Of a DNA stretch of 64,000 bases, positions 38,391 through 62,908 are shown piece by piece. Source of the DNA: Mytilus trossulus. Its lineage: Eukaryota; Mollusca; Bivalvia; Mytilida; Mytilidae. Location: assembly GCF_036588685.1 (NCBI RefSeq), contig NC_086374.1:91568059-91632058 (forward strand). Reading direction: 5' to 3'. How positions within the stretch are numbered: the stretch's first letter is position 1; the number at the start of each line of letters is the position of its first letter. The translations under genes and the position numbers were made by a program. The notes under the pieces are model-generated. The model did no database searches. It had not been told where the DNA came from and saw nothing but the letters and a program-made list of their open reading frames with translations.

Positions 38391-40460
38391 AGGTAGCAAT
38401 ACACAGTTAGGAGTTTAGTTTCGCATTATGGCCCCTGTGGATTTTTCAAATAGGAAAGTTATTGTGAAATAAAATTAATTTTTAGACAGATGAGTGCTAA
38501 TTTATCCTTCAAAGGTGGTTTATAAGAGCATCAAGATTATTTTTTACATGTTTTATGGGCTGTTTTCTGTTTGACAGTCCGTATTTTCATAGCTAGACCG
38601 GCCATCGGTCCAGAAATTAATGTACTGTTTACAAACACTCTTTTTCTACACGAAGTTTTTGACGCAATTTTACAAAAAAATGAGATGAAAGACATATGAT
38701 TTTCATAGGATTTGCTGAATGATATATGTACACAGTTTCAGAAAAGGTATAACTTCAAGCAATTGAAAGTCTACCTTTAGTCAAATTTTGGGGAAATATG
38801 TGACATCTTTCCCCCCCTTTTTGCAATATTTTATAACAAATAAATGCAGATTGTTGCCATGGATACACCAAAAAGAAATTATATTTTACCATTTTATATA
38901 CTGGAAACAAAATCTATGAAAGATTCTGATTACATACATATGCCCATATATGACACAAACAGTAAGCTTGATATTGCAAGAAAGCAATGAAAAGGGAATG
39001 GTAAAATTCATAAGGGCAAATTTTATTATTTTTTCCTAACTGTTTATTGCTACCTTATGGCATACTTACCAAGCTCAGAATTGTATAATTTCAGACTTTT
39101 CATGCCACAAATCTATTGATATTTAGATTCAAAATCAACTTCTGAGTAAATTAAGTGTTTAACAATGACAATATGTGTCAATTTTATTGTTTACAGTCCT
39201 TAGCAACCAAAATTAGACATTTTGACACTAGGCTTATATTTGTACTCTATCGGCTTAACGCTTGCTTCTGATGGGTTGGGCTGCATGTAGTAGCCCAAGT
39301 ATTGAACGCGTTGGTTTTTTTCTTGCGAATATATCATATTATTGTTTTTATCAAGATTTCATGTTACATTTTGGCATATATTAGATGTATAGTTAAATCA
39401 GATGTAAGAAATTGATTCCCTATCACCAAGTTTTTAATCAAGTCTTTGGTATGCAATAAGCATAAAGATTAACATTTTTATGCTTAAAATTGCTCAATTT
39501 TGTACAATGGTGCATCATCAGAGATCTTATTATGATATTCAACATTAAAAAACTGACAAAAGAGGTACAATTTTTAAGATTTGGCTAAACATTGAGGTAG
39601 AGACAAGATTTTACACTTTGACTTGGCCCCTTTCTTAAAATCAGTTTTTGTCGCGTTTCAGTATCAAGTGCTAACCTTCATAAAATATTCATTACTCAAC
39701 CAATTTTCAAAAATAAAAGGCCAATTTACTCGTTTTAGCTAGCAGAACTCAGAAAATAAGTTAAAAGGGAGAATTTGAAAAAAATATTTACTATTAAGGT
39801 AGCAATACACAGTTAGGAGTTTAGTTTCGCATTATGGCCCCTGTGGATTTTTCAAATAGGAAAGTTATTGTGAAATAAAATTAATTTTTAGACAGATGAG
39901 TGCTAATTTATCCTTCAAAGGTGGTTTATAAGAGCATCAAGATTATTTTTTACATGTTTTATGGGCTGTTTTCTGTTTGACAGTCCGTATTTTCATAGCT
40001 AGACCGGCCATCGGTCCAGAAATTAATGTACTGTTTACAAACACTCTTTTTCTACACGAAGTTTTTGACGCAATTTTACAAAAAAATGAGATGAAAGACA
40101 TATGATTTTCATAGGATTTGCTGAATGATATATGTACACAGTTTCAGAAAAGGTATAACTTCAAGCAATTGAAAGTCTACCTTTAGTCAAATTTTGGGGA
40201 AATATGTGACATCTTTCCCCCCCTTTTTGCAATATTTTATAACAAATAAATGCAGATTGTTGCCATGGATACACCAAAAAGAAATTATATTTTACCATTT
40301 TATATACTGGAAACAAAATCTATGAAAGATTCTGATTACATACATATGCCCATATATGACACAAACAGTAAGCTTGATATTGCAAGAAAGCAATGAAAAG
40401 GGAATGGTAAAATTCATAAGGGCAAATTTTATTATTTTTTCCTAACTGTTTATTGCTACC
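38391..40460. mobile_element. Unclassified element with two identical 664-bp direct repeats
   Basis: 38391-39054 and 39797-40460 are 664 bp each and identical as far as I can read them. They are separated by 742 bp. Each repeat starts (A)GGTAGCAATA and ends TATTGCTACC, a 10-bp perfect inverted pair. The internal segment runs from TTATGGCATACTTACC to TTTACTATTA. Flanks ATA (38388-38390) and ATA (from 40461) could be a 3-bp target duplication. There is no ORF of note, primer binding site or TG...CA end, so a normal LTR retrotransposon is not supported. The identity of the repeats implies a recent event. Confidence 0.75.
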
Positions 40461-40978
40461 ATAGAACAATAATACAATGACGGGATATACAAGTACAGTC
40501 ACGTCAATTGGATATCACCAAAAACAGATTAAACAGTTAAAGTAATATTTATAAAGACAAATACAAGAGTACTATAACTAAGATGATAAACAACGTCAGT
40601 AACCCGAAACCTTTATATCAAGACCATCGGGTATTAATTGTGAAGTTGATACGGAATGTTTATCAAAAAAGGACGAGACGTTCTTTGACATATCCATGGT
40701 TCATCAACTTTCTGCTAAGACACGGGTGATATTTTACAAAGTCTAAGTAATAGCTGTAAGCTCTTGAATACCGAATTAGTTGGGAAATGTATATCCCGTA
40801 TGTAGGTGAAGTAGGTATATTGCTACTTAGGTGGGGGAACTTAATAAATTCAAAATTAAAATCGTCTTGTTTGTCTTAGATTCTGGTACTTAAATGACCA
40901 ATCGTCTTTGTATGTCAAATCAAAGGTATAAGTCTAAAAATGTGACAGAGAAATCCGAGTGTATTGTTTCATTAATTT

Positions 40979-41450
40979 CTAGTTCTGGGGATATATTAAT
41001 GGAACCGAATCAGAAAAGTTTGTATTGTTAATGGAAAGAACATCAATATATCTGAATGTAAAATTATATGACATTGCTTCTTTGATCTTTAGGAACTCCG
41101 ATCGAGATTCATATGAAAACAACTTGAAGAGGTCGACAAGGAGATGCACACATTTCGTTCCCATAGGAATGCCGACTGAATTCAGTTGTTGAAAATGTCA
41201 ATTTCAACAAACATATTGCCAATAAGAAACTCAAGCATAATGATCACTTGTTCCTCTGTGAAGCATGTTTTACATTTTTGTTCACTGTAAACAAAATATG
41301 CTGTAGAATATCCTGTAGTAATATATTTATAGCGTATGCTACAATTTTTATGTTGAAAAGCATTGTGGATTATTTTTTAATGATTTTTAAATTTCACATG
41401 GGGAATGGTACGTGGTATACAGGGTTGGAAAGTAAAAAGTTTAGATAGAA
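40979..41450 (-). pseudogene. Degenerate Penelope-like reverse transcriptase
   Basis: The minus-strand frame 41164-40979 retains MGTKCVHLLVDLFKL, a decayed form of the RT motif GIPMGTNCAPL, followed by FTFRYIDVLSINN, where the catalytic YIDD has lost one aspartate by a 3-bp deletion. Upstream, at about 41405-41450, GTGGTATACAGGGTTGGAAA matches the FSTLYTT coding segment of the 62.8-kb copy. Indels break the frame. It belongs to a different subfamily from the 61808-62908 copy (NNTNFSD in place of NNDDFSM). Confidence 0.75.
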
Positions 41451-42452
41451 CTTATTTCAGATTTAACAGAAAAAGATCGATACATTCGAAGTTAAGAAAA
41501 GTGGACGGTATTGTGTTTACCATAATGTTAACATATCCGTCGTTCTCTACAGAACAAACATTCTATAACAACCAACTTGTGATGGAGTCCGTAATTTTTT
41601 TTCTCCTTTCGAAATTGGAACTCTTAGTTTAAAAACGTCCTTGTACGAAGCAACCCTTCATCAAGAAAATTAAAATGGATAATACAAGGTATTGAATGTT
41701 ACATATACATAGAGAGATATGTACTCAACCAACTTGTGATGCAGTCCGTAAAGTTGTTTCTCCTTTCGAAATTGGATCTCTTGGTTTAAAAACGTCCTTG
41801 TACGAATTGATTTTCCTCTATGTTCAGTATTTTTGTCATTTTACTTTTTCATCAAGAAAATTATGATGAACAATACAAGGTATTGAATGTTGTATCAATT
41901 AAGAGATATGTACTCAACATTCAGGCGCTACTGGAATGTTGATACTTAGAAAATGGAAAGTTCATAATTTGTAAGGTGAGCGCCAATTGTTTGGTCGTAA
42001 ATTTTTGTTCTCAACCCTACCCTCATTGACATTTTTTTTTAAAGACTTAAGTTGATGTTAAAGGCAAACGTATCTGTTGTATCCTGGATTGATACCGATG
42101 GGATAAATAAGATCGAGATAGTCTCTGACTTTGAATTCATGTATTATAAGGACACCTATTTCATTCGGTGTTGCACCCCTATTTGAGACATTTTTACCTA
42201 TTGTGTCTGTTTGCTTTGTTCACACATCGTTGTCAATAATATTGATTTTGATGCGACTGTCATACAAGTGAGAGGTTTAGCTAGCTATAAAACCAGGTTT
42301 AATCCACCATTTTCTACATAAGAAAATGCCTGTACCAAGCAAGGAATGTGACAGTTGTAATCCATTCGTTTCAGCTTTTGATTTTGCCATTTGATAAAGG
42401 ACATTTCGTTTTGAATTTTCCTCGGAGTTCAACATTTTTGTGATTTTACTTT

Positions 42453-42904
42453 TGCATATTCCAGTGTTTCCTTTTTTTTCTACTACTTGTAATTGACATG
42501 CGTTTAAATTACCAGGCTGATAAAATTCGGGGACACAGTTCATATAACCATACACACAAGTCATAGCAATGACAGGACACAGTAAAACCATATAATGTTA
42601 TAAATAAATAAGAAATGTAGAATAGCTTGTTCAAACACTCATTTTTTTTTAATTTGGGACCATTCTGACTATTGACTGTAATACACATCAATCATGGTTG
42701 TAGTAGAAAGCTTGTATTAAAGTGATTGTTTTAATGGTACACCATATGCTCTAAGGATGGCCCATAAACAACTTCTTTTGATACTGTCAACGTCTATTTT
42801 TTTTAGTTAGAGTGTTATATTTGGCAATTCAATTAAACTGATAAATATTCAGAAATTACTTTCATTTCATAGTATAATAGTGATATGACTTTATGTTGTG
42901 AATT
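42453..42904. other. Intergenic, nothing identified
   Basis: AT-rich flank of the large element. The open frames have no recognisable similarity. Confidence 0.4.
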
Positions 42905-43740
42905 CATTGTTGACCACTAGGTTACTTCAGGATATATGGGTTGATGTTGACATGGGGTTGTAACCCGAAATCAGTGTTTGACCATGACCTTTTACATAGA
43001 AAATTGTACATGCATTAAGACACACCGTCTGATGTTGGTTAACATATACTTGTCATCATTGTCATGTATAAACTTTGAAATCATATTGGTCTCAAGAGTG
43101 GACACGATCTTTTCCATAGGTCATCGGGTTGTAAAATGAAATCCAAGTTTTTGACCTTACACTTTGACCTATAAAGTTATACAAACATTATGACATACCT
43201 TGATGTTTAACATGCATGCCAAGAATAAACTTTGAAATCATAATGGTTCTCAAGATCAGACACGATCTTTACCATAGGACATGGGGTTGTCAATTGAAAC
43301 CAAAGTGTTTGACCTTGAACTTTCAGCAAAAAGTTGTAAAAACATTATGGCACACCCTCTGATGTTTGTTAATATACATGTATATGTAAGATATAAAGTA
43401 TGAAATTATAACGGGTCTCTAAGAGTGGACACAATTTGTTACAAAGGGACAGACATGGGGTGGTCAACTGAAACCCAAAATGTTCGACCTTGACATTTGA
43501 CATAGGTTGTTTTACATAAATTATGACACACTCTGGTGTTGGTTAATATGTATGTTAAGTATAATGTATGAAATTATAAGGAATATAGAGCGGACACAAT
43601 TTGTCACATATAGACCTGAAACAAAAGTTTTTGGCCTTTAAGTTTGACCTAAGAAGTTGTACAAACATTATGACACATCCTCTGGTGTTAAATGTTTTCT
43701 CTAGATACTAGTATAGAGTGGACACAATTTGTTACAACTG
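42905..43740. repeat. Degenerate ~165-bp tandem repeat
   Basis: Four to five modules share GACATGGGGTTGT, TGTTTGACCTTGA, ACATTATGACACACC, CTGATGTT(G)GTTAA, AAACTTTGAAATCATA and AGAGTGGACACGAT. Identity between modules is moderate, so the array is old. Non-coding. Confidence 0.7.
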
Positions 43741-43793
43741 ATAAACAGACTGATCACTATAGAGCACCTCATAAAATGGAGCAATACAGACCT

Positions 43794-44265
43794 AACAAGA
43801 ATGTGTCCAAAGTACACGGATGCCCCACTCCAACTATCCTTTTCCATGCTCTATGGACGGTGAAATTGGGTAATAATCTAATTTGGCATTAAAATTAAAA
43901 AGATTATACTATAGGGAACATATGTATTAAATTTCAATTTGATAAGACTTCAATTTCATCAAAAACTACCTTGACCAAAAACTTTAACCTGAAACTCCCA
44001 CTTTCATTTTCTATGTTAAGTGGACTGTGAAATTGGGGTCAAAAGTCTAATTTGGCTCTAAAATTAGAAAGATCATATCATAAGCAACAAGTATACTAAA
44101 TTTCAAGTTGATTGGACTTCAGCTTCATCAAAAACTACCTTGACCAAAAACTTTAACCTGAATGGACGCACATACTGACGGACGAACGAAGGAACAAACA
44201 GAGCCACAGACCAGAAAAACATAATGCCCCTCTACTATTGTAGGTGGGGCAGTGGGGCATAATAA
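43794..44265 (+). repeat. ACAAGAATGTGTCC mollusc repeat, copy 3
   Basis: It runs from ACAAGAATGTGTCCAAAGTA to CTACTATTGTAGGTGGGGCA. The internal TTAACCTGAA...CATTTTCTATGTTAAGTGGA module is present twice, making this copy longer than the ones at 23561 and 36644. Confidence 0.7.
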
Positions 44266-44395
44266 TATTGAGCATTACGAAACACAAAATTGAGCAACAT
44301 AAACCATAGAATTGAGCAACACCAAACATAAAATTGAGCAACACCAAACATAAAATTGAGCAAAACCAAGCATAAAATTGATCAACATCAAACCA
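44266..44395. repeat. ~22-bp minisatellite (ATAAAATTGAGCAACACCAA)
   Basis: About six units of CATAAAATTGAGCAACACCA plus AA. Outer units are diverged and the two central ones are identical. Confidence 0.8.
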
Positions 44396-44479
44396 ACAAA
44401 CTACCAAGTATGAACTCAGCCACTCTTCAATAACAAACAGTTCCAACTCAACTAATAACAAATGTTCTGTTAGTTATGG

Positions 44480-44575
44480 CAAAAATGTGTCAGTGGCAAG
44501 TATGTGTCAGTTGCAAGTATGTGTCAGTGGCGCGTATGTGTCAGTGGCAAGAATGTGTCAGTTGCAAGTCACATT
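44480..44575. repeat. 17-18-bp minisatellite (ATGTGTCAGTGGCAAGT)
   Basis: Five to six units of ATGTGTCAGT(G/T)GCAAG(T/A), one with GGCGCG in place of GGCAAG. Confidence 0.85.
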
Positions 44576-46387
44576 GATAACAGTAGGATTGTGGGTACAA
44601 CAAATTGTCCACATTCGTGTTCACCAATGATATAGATAATCCAAATAAGACAACAATTATCATGATGGGTTACTTCAGTATTCAGTAACAAGGTTTTTAT
44701 TCAACACTTTTAAACCAATGAATTGCCTGGTCTGTAAAGAAACACTCAGAAAAAGATGAACAGTTTCATAAATTCAAAGTTTATTAAAAAAGCAACAACA
44801 ATAACAAAGCTAAATAAATATAAAAACACACAGATCTAAATATACATACTTTACAAAAATATTTAATTATATAAATAACTATCACATACTACAGGTAATT
44901 CTTAAATTTTACCAACATAAGCTGAGACGAAATGAATGAGTACCCAGTGTTCCAGACCTTTGATGATATGATGAAAACTGTAAACCAACTTATTTTCACG
45001 GAAACATTATTTCGTGTTTAGCCCTTTCTAGCCCATTTTGCGATTCTCAAATTTACTTGAAATAGTTTTAGAAAAGAAAAATCCAAGTTCGTGACAAATA
45101 TATTCGCAAAAGTCAAGAAAATAAATCACTCCCAAATATTAGTTAGTTTGCAGTATATATGAAAGATCAATGTCACTGTTATTACACTCCTCCCTTTTGT
45201 TATTGATCAATTTCAGGTATTTGATATTTTTTTAATCTTCATTCTGAGATATCAAGAATATTCCATAAAATCTTTCAAGCTACAAAGTTGATACATCATA
45301 ATATGTAACTATACAAAATGTGGCTTAAATTGAACAAATTGACCTTTCCAATACTATTTGGTCAATTACAAGAAAAACAGCTTTCCTAACAGAAATTGAC
45401 AATAGCTGGTATCAAAACTTGCAAATCAACAAGTATGTTAAAAAAAAAAATCTACCAGGAGATGGGCTGAAAAATAAATTAAAAGGCAGATTCAATTTTG
45501 AATTTGGACAAATCTAATTTGCTTTGTGTTCATATTGGAGGCTTATTTGAGGGAAAACTTTGGTTGATTCTATAGGGAATCACTGAAACATGACCGCAGT
45601 GGGCAGTCAGAAGGCCCACATTTATGAACATTTATGGATCTGCCATTGCATATTCTTTCAGATTACAAAGTTCAGAGACTAAAAAAAGTTGTTTTAACAT
45701 TGATCAACAGGGAAAAAAACAAATAACAAAGACCGAAAGAGGAATCTCCAGAAAAAAGTAAGTTGAAAAATTATTAAAAAAATGATATGCACATATCTAA
45801 ATGGTATTTCATGATTGATTAATATTTCACTACATTCCAAAACAAAGTGTAGGAAAAGTGGTGATTACAATAAATTGGTGATTATTTTTTGAGTATTTGT
45901 AGATTAAAATCTAATAACTCTGTAATAACTGAATTAACTCATGTATCTCCTCCTTTTGTCAATTTTGAATTTTGGTTTATATTTAATTTTACAATAAGGA
46001 CGTAAAAAAAAATAATCATTTTAATAATAGAACAAAATCTATGGAACTTTATCAGCACATCAGACATTCAAGTTTATTAAACTTTTTTGTGACCAATTTT
46101 CACAACAATAGGGTTTAAAAATTATATAATACAATGCATTTATATTAACTGAAACTTTGTTTTATATGGCACTACGAACAGAAACAAGCATTAACTATTT
46201 ATAGCTAAGGACTATTAAGATTAAATTTGTATTTGACTAAGAGTTGTAAAAAATATTTTGAACCATACAGTTTCATGTAAAAAATCTGTACCATTAATCT
46301 AGGGCAGTGAAATCAGGTGTAATATTTCGGTAAAATCAACAGATGATACAGGCTGCCAAGTGATGATGTTGTTTGTTTTAAAGAACA
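44576..46387 (-). other. 3' flank and probable long 3' UTR of the ABCC gene
   Basis: No ORF or repeat recognised. On the minus strand AATAAA occurs at about 46080-46075 and again at 44788-44783 (TTAATAAACTTTG). Either could be the polyadenylation signal of the ABCC gene whose stop is at 46388. I cannot choose between them. Confidence 0.4.
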
Positions 46388-59309
<12,922 letters not shown>

Positions 59310-59389
59310 CTGAAAAAAATGACAAACTCATATGTTTAGAATGTACCAAAATTGGGGTTATTTTAGGTAGATTTCTAAAAATGAGGCTG

Positions 59390-60150
59390 TCACAACGACA
59401 GCAAACCGGATTTATTAACATTTATTTGTGTCCTGGCAATATCACAAGAACCATTACTGATTAATGGTGAAAGTGAAAATCATCAATATCAAATTTGACT
59501 TCCATTTTGTCATCAGTATCAACATATTAAAATTTGAAAAGCTTAGATTGAATGGTTCATGAGTAAATGCAACAACATGAATGGAAACGCCATTTTACGA
59601 TCTTTCAAGAACCATAACTCCTAAAGTCAAAATCGTCATAATTGAACTTGACCTCTACTTTGTCACCAGTAACAACATATAAAAGTTTCTAAAGTTTTGG
59701 TTGAATGGTTCATGAGAAAATGCACGGACATGACTGGAAACACTATTTTTTTAATCTTTCAAGAACCATAACTCCTGAACTGTAAAAGTCAAAATCATCA
59801 TTATTGAACTTGACCTCCATTTTGTCATCAGTTACAACATATCAAAATTTGGGAAGCTTTGGTAGAACAGTTCATGTGGAAATGCACGGACACGACTGGA
59901 AACTCCATTTTTCAATCTTTCAAGAACCATTACTCCTGAACGGTAAAAGTCAAAACCGCCATTAATGAACTTGACCTTCATTTAGTTGTCAGTAACAACA
60001 TATTAAAATTTTAAAAGCTTTGGTTGAACGGTTCATGAGTTAATGCACGGACAACATTTGATTGCTGCCCGCCCAACCGACCGACTGACTTACCGCCCTG
60101 CCGTACATCCCCAAAGCAATAACCGACATTTTTGTCACAAAAATCCGGTT
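59390..60150. repeat. Degenerate ~165-180-bp tandem repeat
   Basis: About four modules share TTTCAAGAACCATAACTCCT, AAAGTCAAAATCATCATTAT, GAACTTGACCTCCATTTTGT, CAGTAACAACATAT and GGTTCATGAG(A/T)AAATGCA. Non-coding. It lies in the ABCC intron upstream of exon 59309-59078. Confidence 0.7.
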
Positions 60151-61168
60151 AAAAATAAAACAAAATTGACACAAACTATTGAACTTTACAGATTTTCACA
60201 AAATTAGAGTTATTTGGAATCAACATGAATTCAAGAGTCATAATATACAGATTCCACAAAATCCAACAATGTTCGAATTACTAAACTAAGATAACAAGGA
60301 TTTAACCAAATTAAATTAAAACTGCAAATTGTTGTTTAAAGAAAATTCATCCAAATAAAATGACAAAATTTATTTCTGTACTGTTAGAGACCGAAATCAA
60401 AACTATCTTTTCATTCATAGACATTCAGATTCAGATTTGTCTGATAAACATGGTTGTATTAAGACCCATATGATCTTACCCCACCCGTCTCAGCCTGCTC
60501 ATCATGTGTCAATCTGGTCGGTAGTAACTTACCCCACCCGTCTCAGTCTACTCATCATGTGTCAATCTTGTCTGTAGTAACTTACCCAACCCGTCTCAGC
60601 CTGCTCATCATGTGTCAATCTTGTCTGTAGTAACTTACCCCACCCGTCTCAGCCTGCTCATCATGTGTCAATCTTGTCTGTAGTAACTTACCCCACCCGT
60701 CTCAGCCTGCTCATCATGTGTCAATCTTGTCTGTAGTAACTTATCCAACCAGCCTCAGCCTGCTCATCATGTGTCAATCTTGTCTGTAGTAACTTACCCA
60801 ACCCGTCTCAGCCTGCTCATCATGTGTCAATCTTGTCTGTAGTAACTTACCCCACCCGTCTCAGCCTGCTCATCATGTGTCAATCTTGTCTGTAGTAACT
60901 TACCCCACCCGTCTCAGTCTACTCATCATGTGTCAATCTGGTCTGTAGTAACTTACCCAACCCGTCTCAGCCTGCTCATCATGTGTCAATCTTGTCTGTA
61001 GTAACTCACCCCACCCGTCTCAGCCTGCTCATCATGTGTCAATCTGGTCTGTAGTAACTTACCCCACCCGTCTCAGCCTGCTCATCATGTGTCAATCTGG
61101 TCTGTAGTAACTTACCCCACCCGTCTCAGTCTACTCATCATGTGTCAATCTTGTCTGTAGTAACTTAA

Positions 61169-62879
61169 AATTGAGAATGGAAATGGGGAATGTGTCAAAG
61201 AGACAACAACCCGACCAAAATAAAAAAAACACAACAGCAGAAGGTCACCAACAGGTCTTCAATGTAGCGAGAAATTCCCGCACCCGGAGGCGTCCTTCAG
61301 CTGGCCCCTAAACAAATATATACTAGTTCAGTGATAATGAACGCCAATCTAATTTCCAAATTGTACACAAGAAACTAAAATTTAAATAATACAAGACTAA
61401 CAAAGGCCAGAGGCTCCTGACTTGGGACAGGCGCAAAAATGCGGCGGGGTTAAACATGTTTGTGAGATCTCAACCCTCCCCCTATACCTCTAACCAGTGT
61501 AGAAAAGTAAAAGCATAACAATACGCACATTAAAATTCAGTTCAAGAGAAGTCCGAGTCTGAGTTCAGAAGATGTAACCAAAGAAAATAAACAAAATGAC
61601 AATAATACATAAATAACAACAGACTACTAGCAGTTAACTGACATGCCAGCTCCAGACTTCAATTAAACTGACTGAAAGATTATGATTTCATCATATGAAC
61701 ATCAGGCACAATCCTTCCCGTAAGGGGTTTAGTATCATACCATCATAACATATATGAGAAGAACATAACCCGTGTCATGCCAACAACTGTTTTTAGAATA
61801 AATGTGTTTAGTTCCGACGCAAAGACCTTATCAGTGACTCAATATTAACGCCAAAATATGCAATCTTTAATGACTTGACAACAGTATCGTAATTATATCC
61901 CTTCTTAATAAGTCTATTCAAAGGTTTTGTAAGTTTATGAGGTGAATACTGACACCTTTGTGCTTTATAAAGAATATTTCCATAAAAAATTGGATGTGAA
62001 ATACCTGAACGTATAAAAAGTCTGCATGTTGAGCTATATTTACGAATGATGTCTTTATACCGATGATAAAATTTAGTAAATGTTTTGACTAGTTTGTGAT
62101 ATCGAAAACCCTGGTGTAATAATTTTTCAGTAATACATAAATTTCTCTCGTTAAAATCTAAAACATTGTTACATACACGAGCGAATCGTACAAGTTGAGA
62201 TATATAAACACCGTAAGATGGTGACAAGGGAACGTCACCATCTAAAAACGGATAATTAACGATAGGAAATGAAAAATCATCCCTTTTATCATAAATTTTA
62301 GTATTCAGCTTTCCGTTAGTGATATAGATATCAAGATCGAGGAAAGGGCAGTGGTCATTGTTAGTATTAGCTTTATTTAAAGTGAGTTCACCAGGATAAA
62401 TTTCATTAATATACATACTGAAGTCGTCATTATTGAGAGCCAAAATATCATCCAAATATCTAAAAGTATTATTAAATTTGTTTATCAGATGTTGTTTTGA
62501 TGGGTCTTTGCTTATTTTTGTCATAAATTGTAACTCGTAACAATACAAAAAGAGGTCCGCAATAAGTGGTGCACAGTTAGTCCCCATTGGAATTCCGATA
62601 ATCTGACGATATACGGAATCCCCAAAGCGAACAAAAATGTTATCTAGTAAAAATTCAAGGGCATATATAGTATCAAAGCATGTCCAATTAACATAGTTTT
62701 TTTGTTTATTGCTACTAAAAAATGACCTAAAAGAGTTTGAACATATATATTCACATTCTGATTTTTTGAATGCCCATTTAATAAGGTGTGTGAATTTTTT
62801 CTTAATGAGAATGTGAGGCAATGTGGTATACAGGGTAGAAAAATCAAAACTTTGAACAGATTCAAAATCACCAATACAA
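61169..62879 (-). mobile_element. 5'-truncated Penelope-like retroelement inside the minisatellite
   Basis: The array stops at ...GTAGTAACTTA (61168) and resumes in register at ACCCCACCCGTC (62880), so this 1.71-kb block inserted into an existing array. It contains a reverse transcriptase ORF (61808-62878) and a 3' region whose end, AAATTGAGAATGGAAATGGG, recurs at 13, 27119 and 29505 as the shared family terminus. The RT lacks its N-terminal part at the 62879 junction, as expected from incomplete reverse transcription. No long target duplication is seen; one or two bases (A/TA) are shared at the junctions. Confidence 0.88.
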
Positions 62880-62908
62880 TACCCCACCCGTCTCAGCCTG
62901 CTCATCAT
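61808..62908 (-). CDS. Penelope-like reverse transcriptase, N-terminally truncated, 366-aa ORF
   Basis: RT motifs in order: FDFSTLYTTLPH (about residues 21-32), GIPMGTNCAPLIADLFLY (about 104-121), FRYLDDILAL with the catalytic YLDD (about 149-158), and the thumb-like segment CPFLDLDIYI (about 188-197). It ends RSLIRSLRRN or similar before TAG/TAA at 61808. No GIY-YIG endonuclease domain follows. The first ~10 residues (MMSRLRRVG) come from the minisatellite, not from the element, so the annotated start is a chimera. The frame is intact from the junction to the stop, so the insertion is young. The RT type is Penelope-like by motif; the subfamily is uncertain. Confidence 0.85.
   Translation of the reverse strand: MMSRLRRVGYCIGDFESVQSFDFSTLYTTLPHILIKKKFTHLIKWAFKKSECEYICSNSFRSFFSSNKQKNYVNWTCFDTIYALEFLLDNIFVRFGDSVYRQIIGIPMGTNCAPLIADLFLYCYELQFMTKISKDPSKQHLINKFNNTFRYLDDILALNNDDFSMYINEIYPGELTLNKANTNNDHCPFLDLDIYITNGKLNTKIYDKRDDFSFPIVNYPFLDGDVPLSPSYGVYISQLVRFARVCNNVLDFNERNLCITEKLLHQGFRYHKLVKTFTKFYHRYKDIIRKYSSTCRLFIRSGISHPIFYGNILYKAQRCQYSPHKLTKPLNRLIKKGYNYDTVVKSLKIAYFGVNIESLIRSLRRN

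Larger units (their letters stand above)
37798..42452. mobile_element. Large retroelement-like unit with ~250-bp inverted ends
   Basis: The left arm (37798-38060), with AAGTAAAATCACAAAAA, AACTCCGAGGAAAATTCAAA, TGGTTTTATAGCTAACTAAA and TGACAACGATG, is the reverse complement of the right arm (42200-42452), with ATCGTTGTCAATAATATTGA, TTTAGCTAGCTATAAAACCA, TTTGAATTTTCCTCGGAGTT and GTGATTTTACTT. Between them lie a degenerate reverse transcriptase (about 40979-41450, minus strand) and an inserted 2.07-kb direct-repeat element (38391-40460). Without that insertion it would be about 2.6 kb. The RT remnant suggests a Penelope-like origin, but the whole-unit interpretation is an inference. Confidence 0.55.

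Noticed and set aside
38391-40460. Ordinary LTR retrotransposon
   Set aside because: The repeats lack TG...CA ends, a primer binding site and any gag or pol coding region. It is kept as unclassified.
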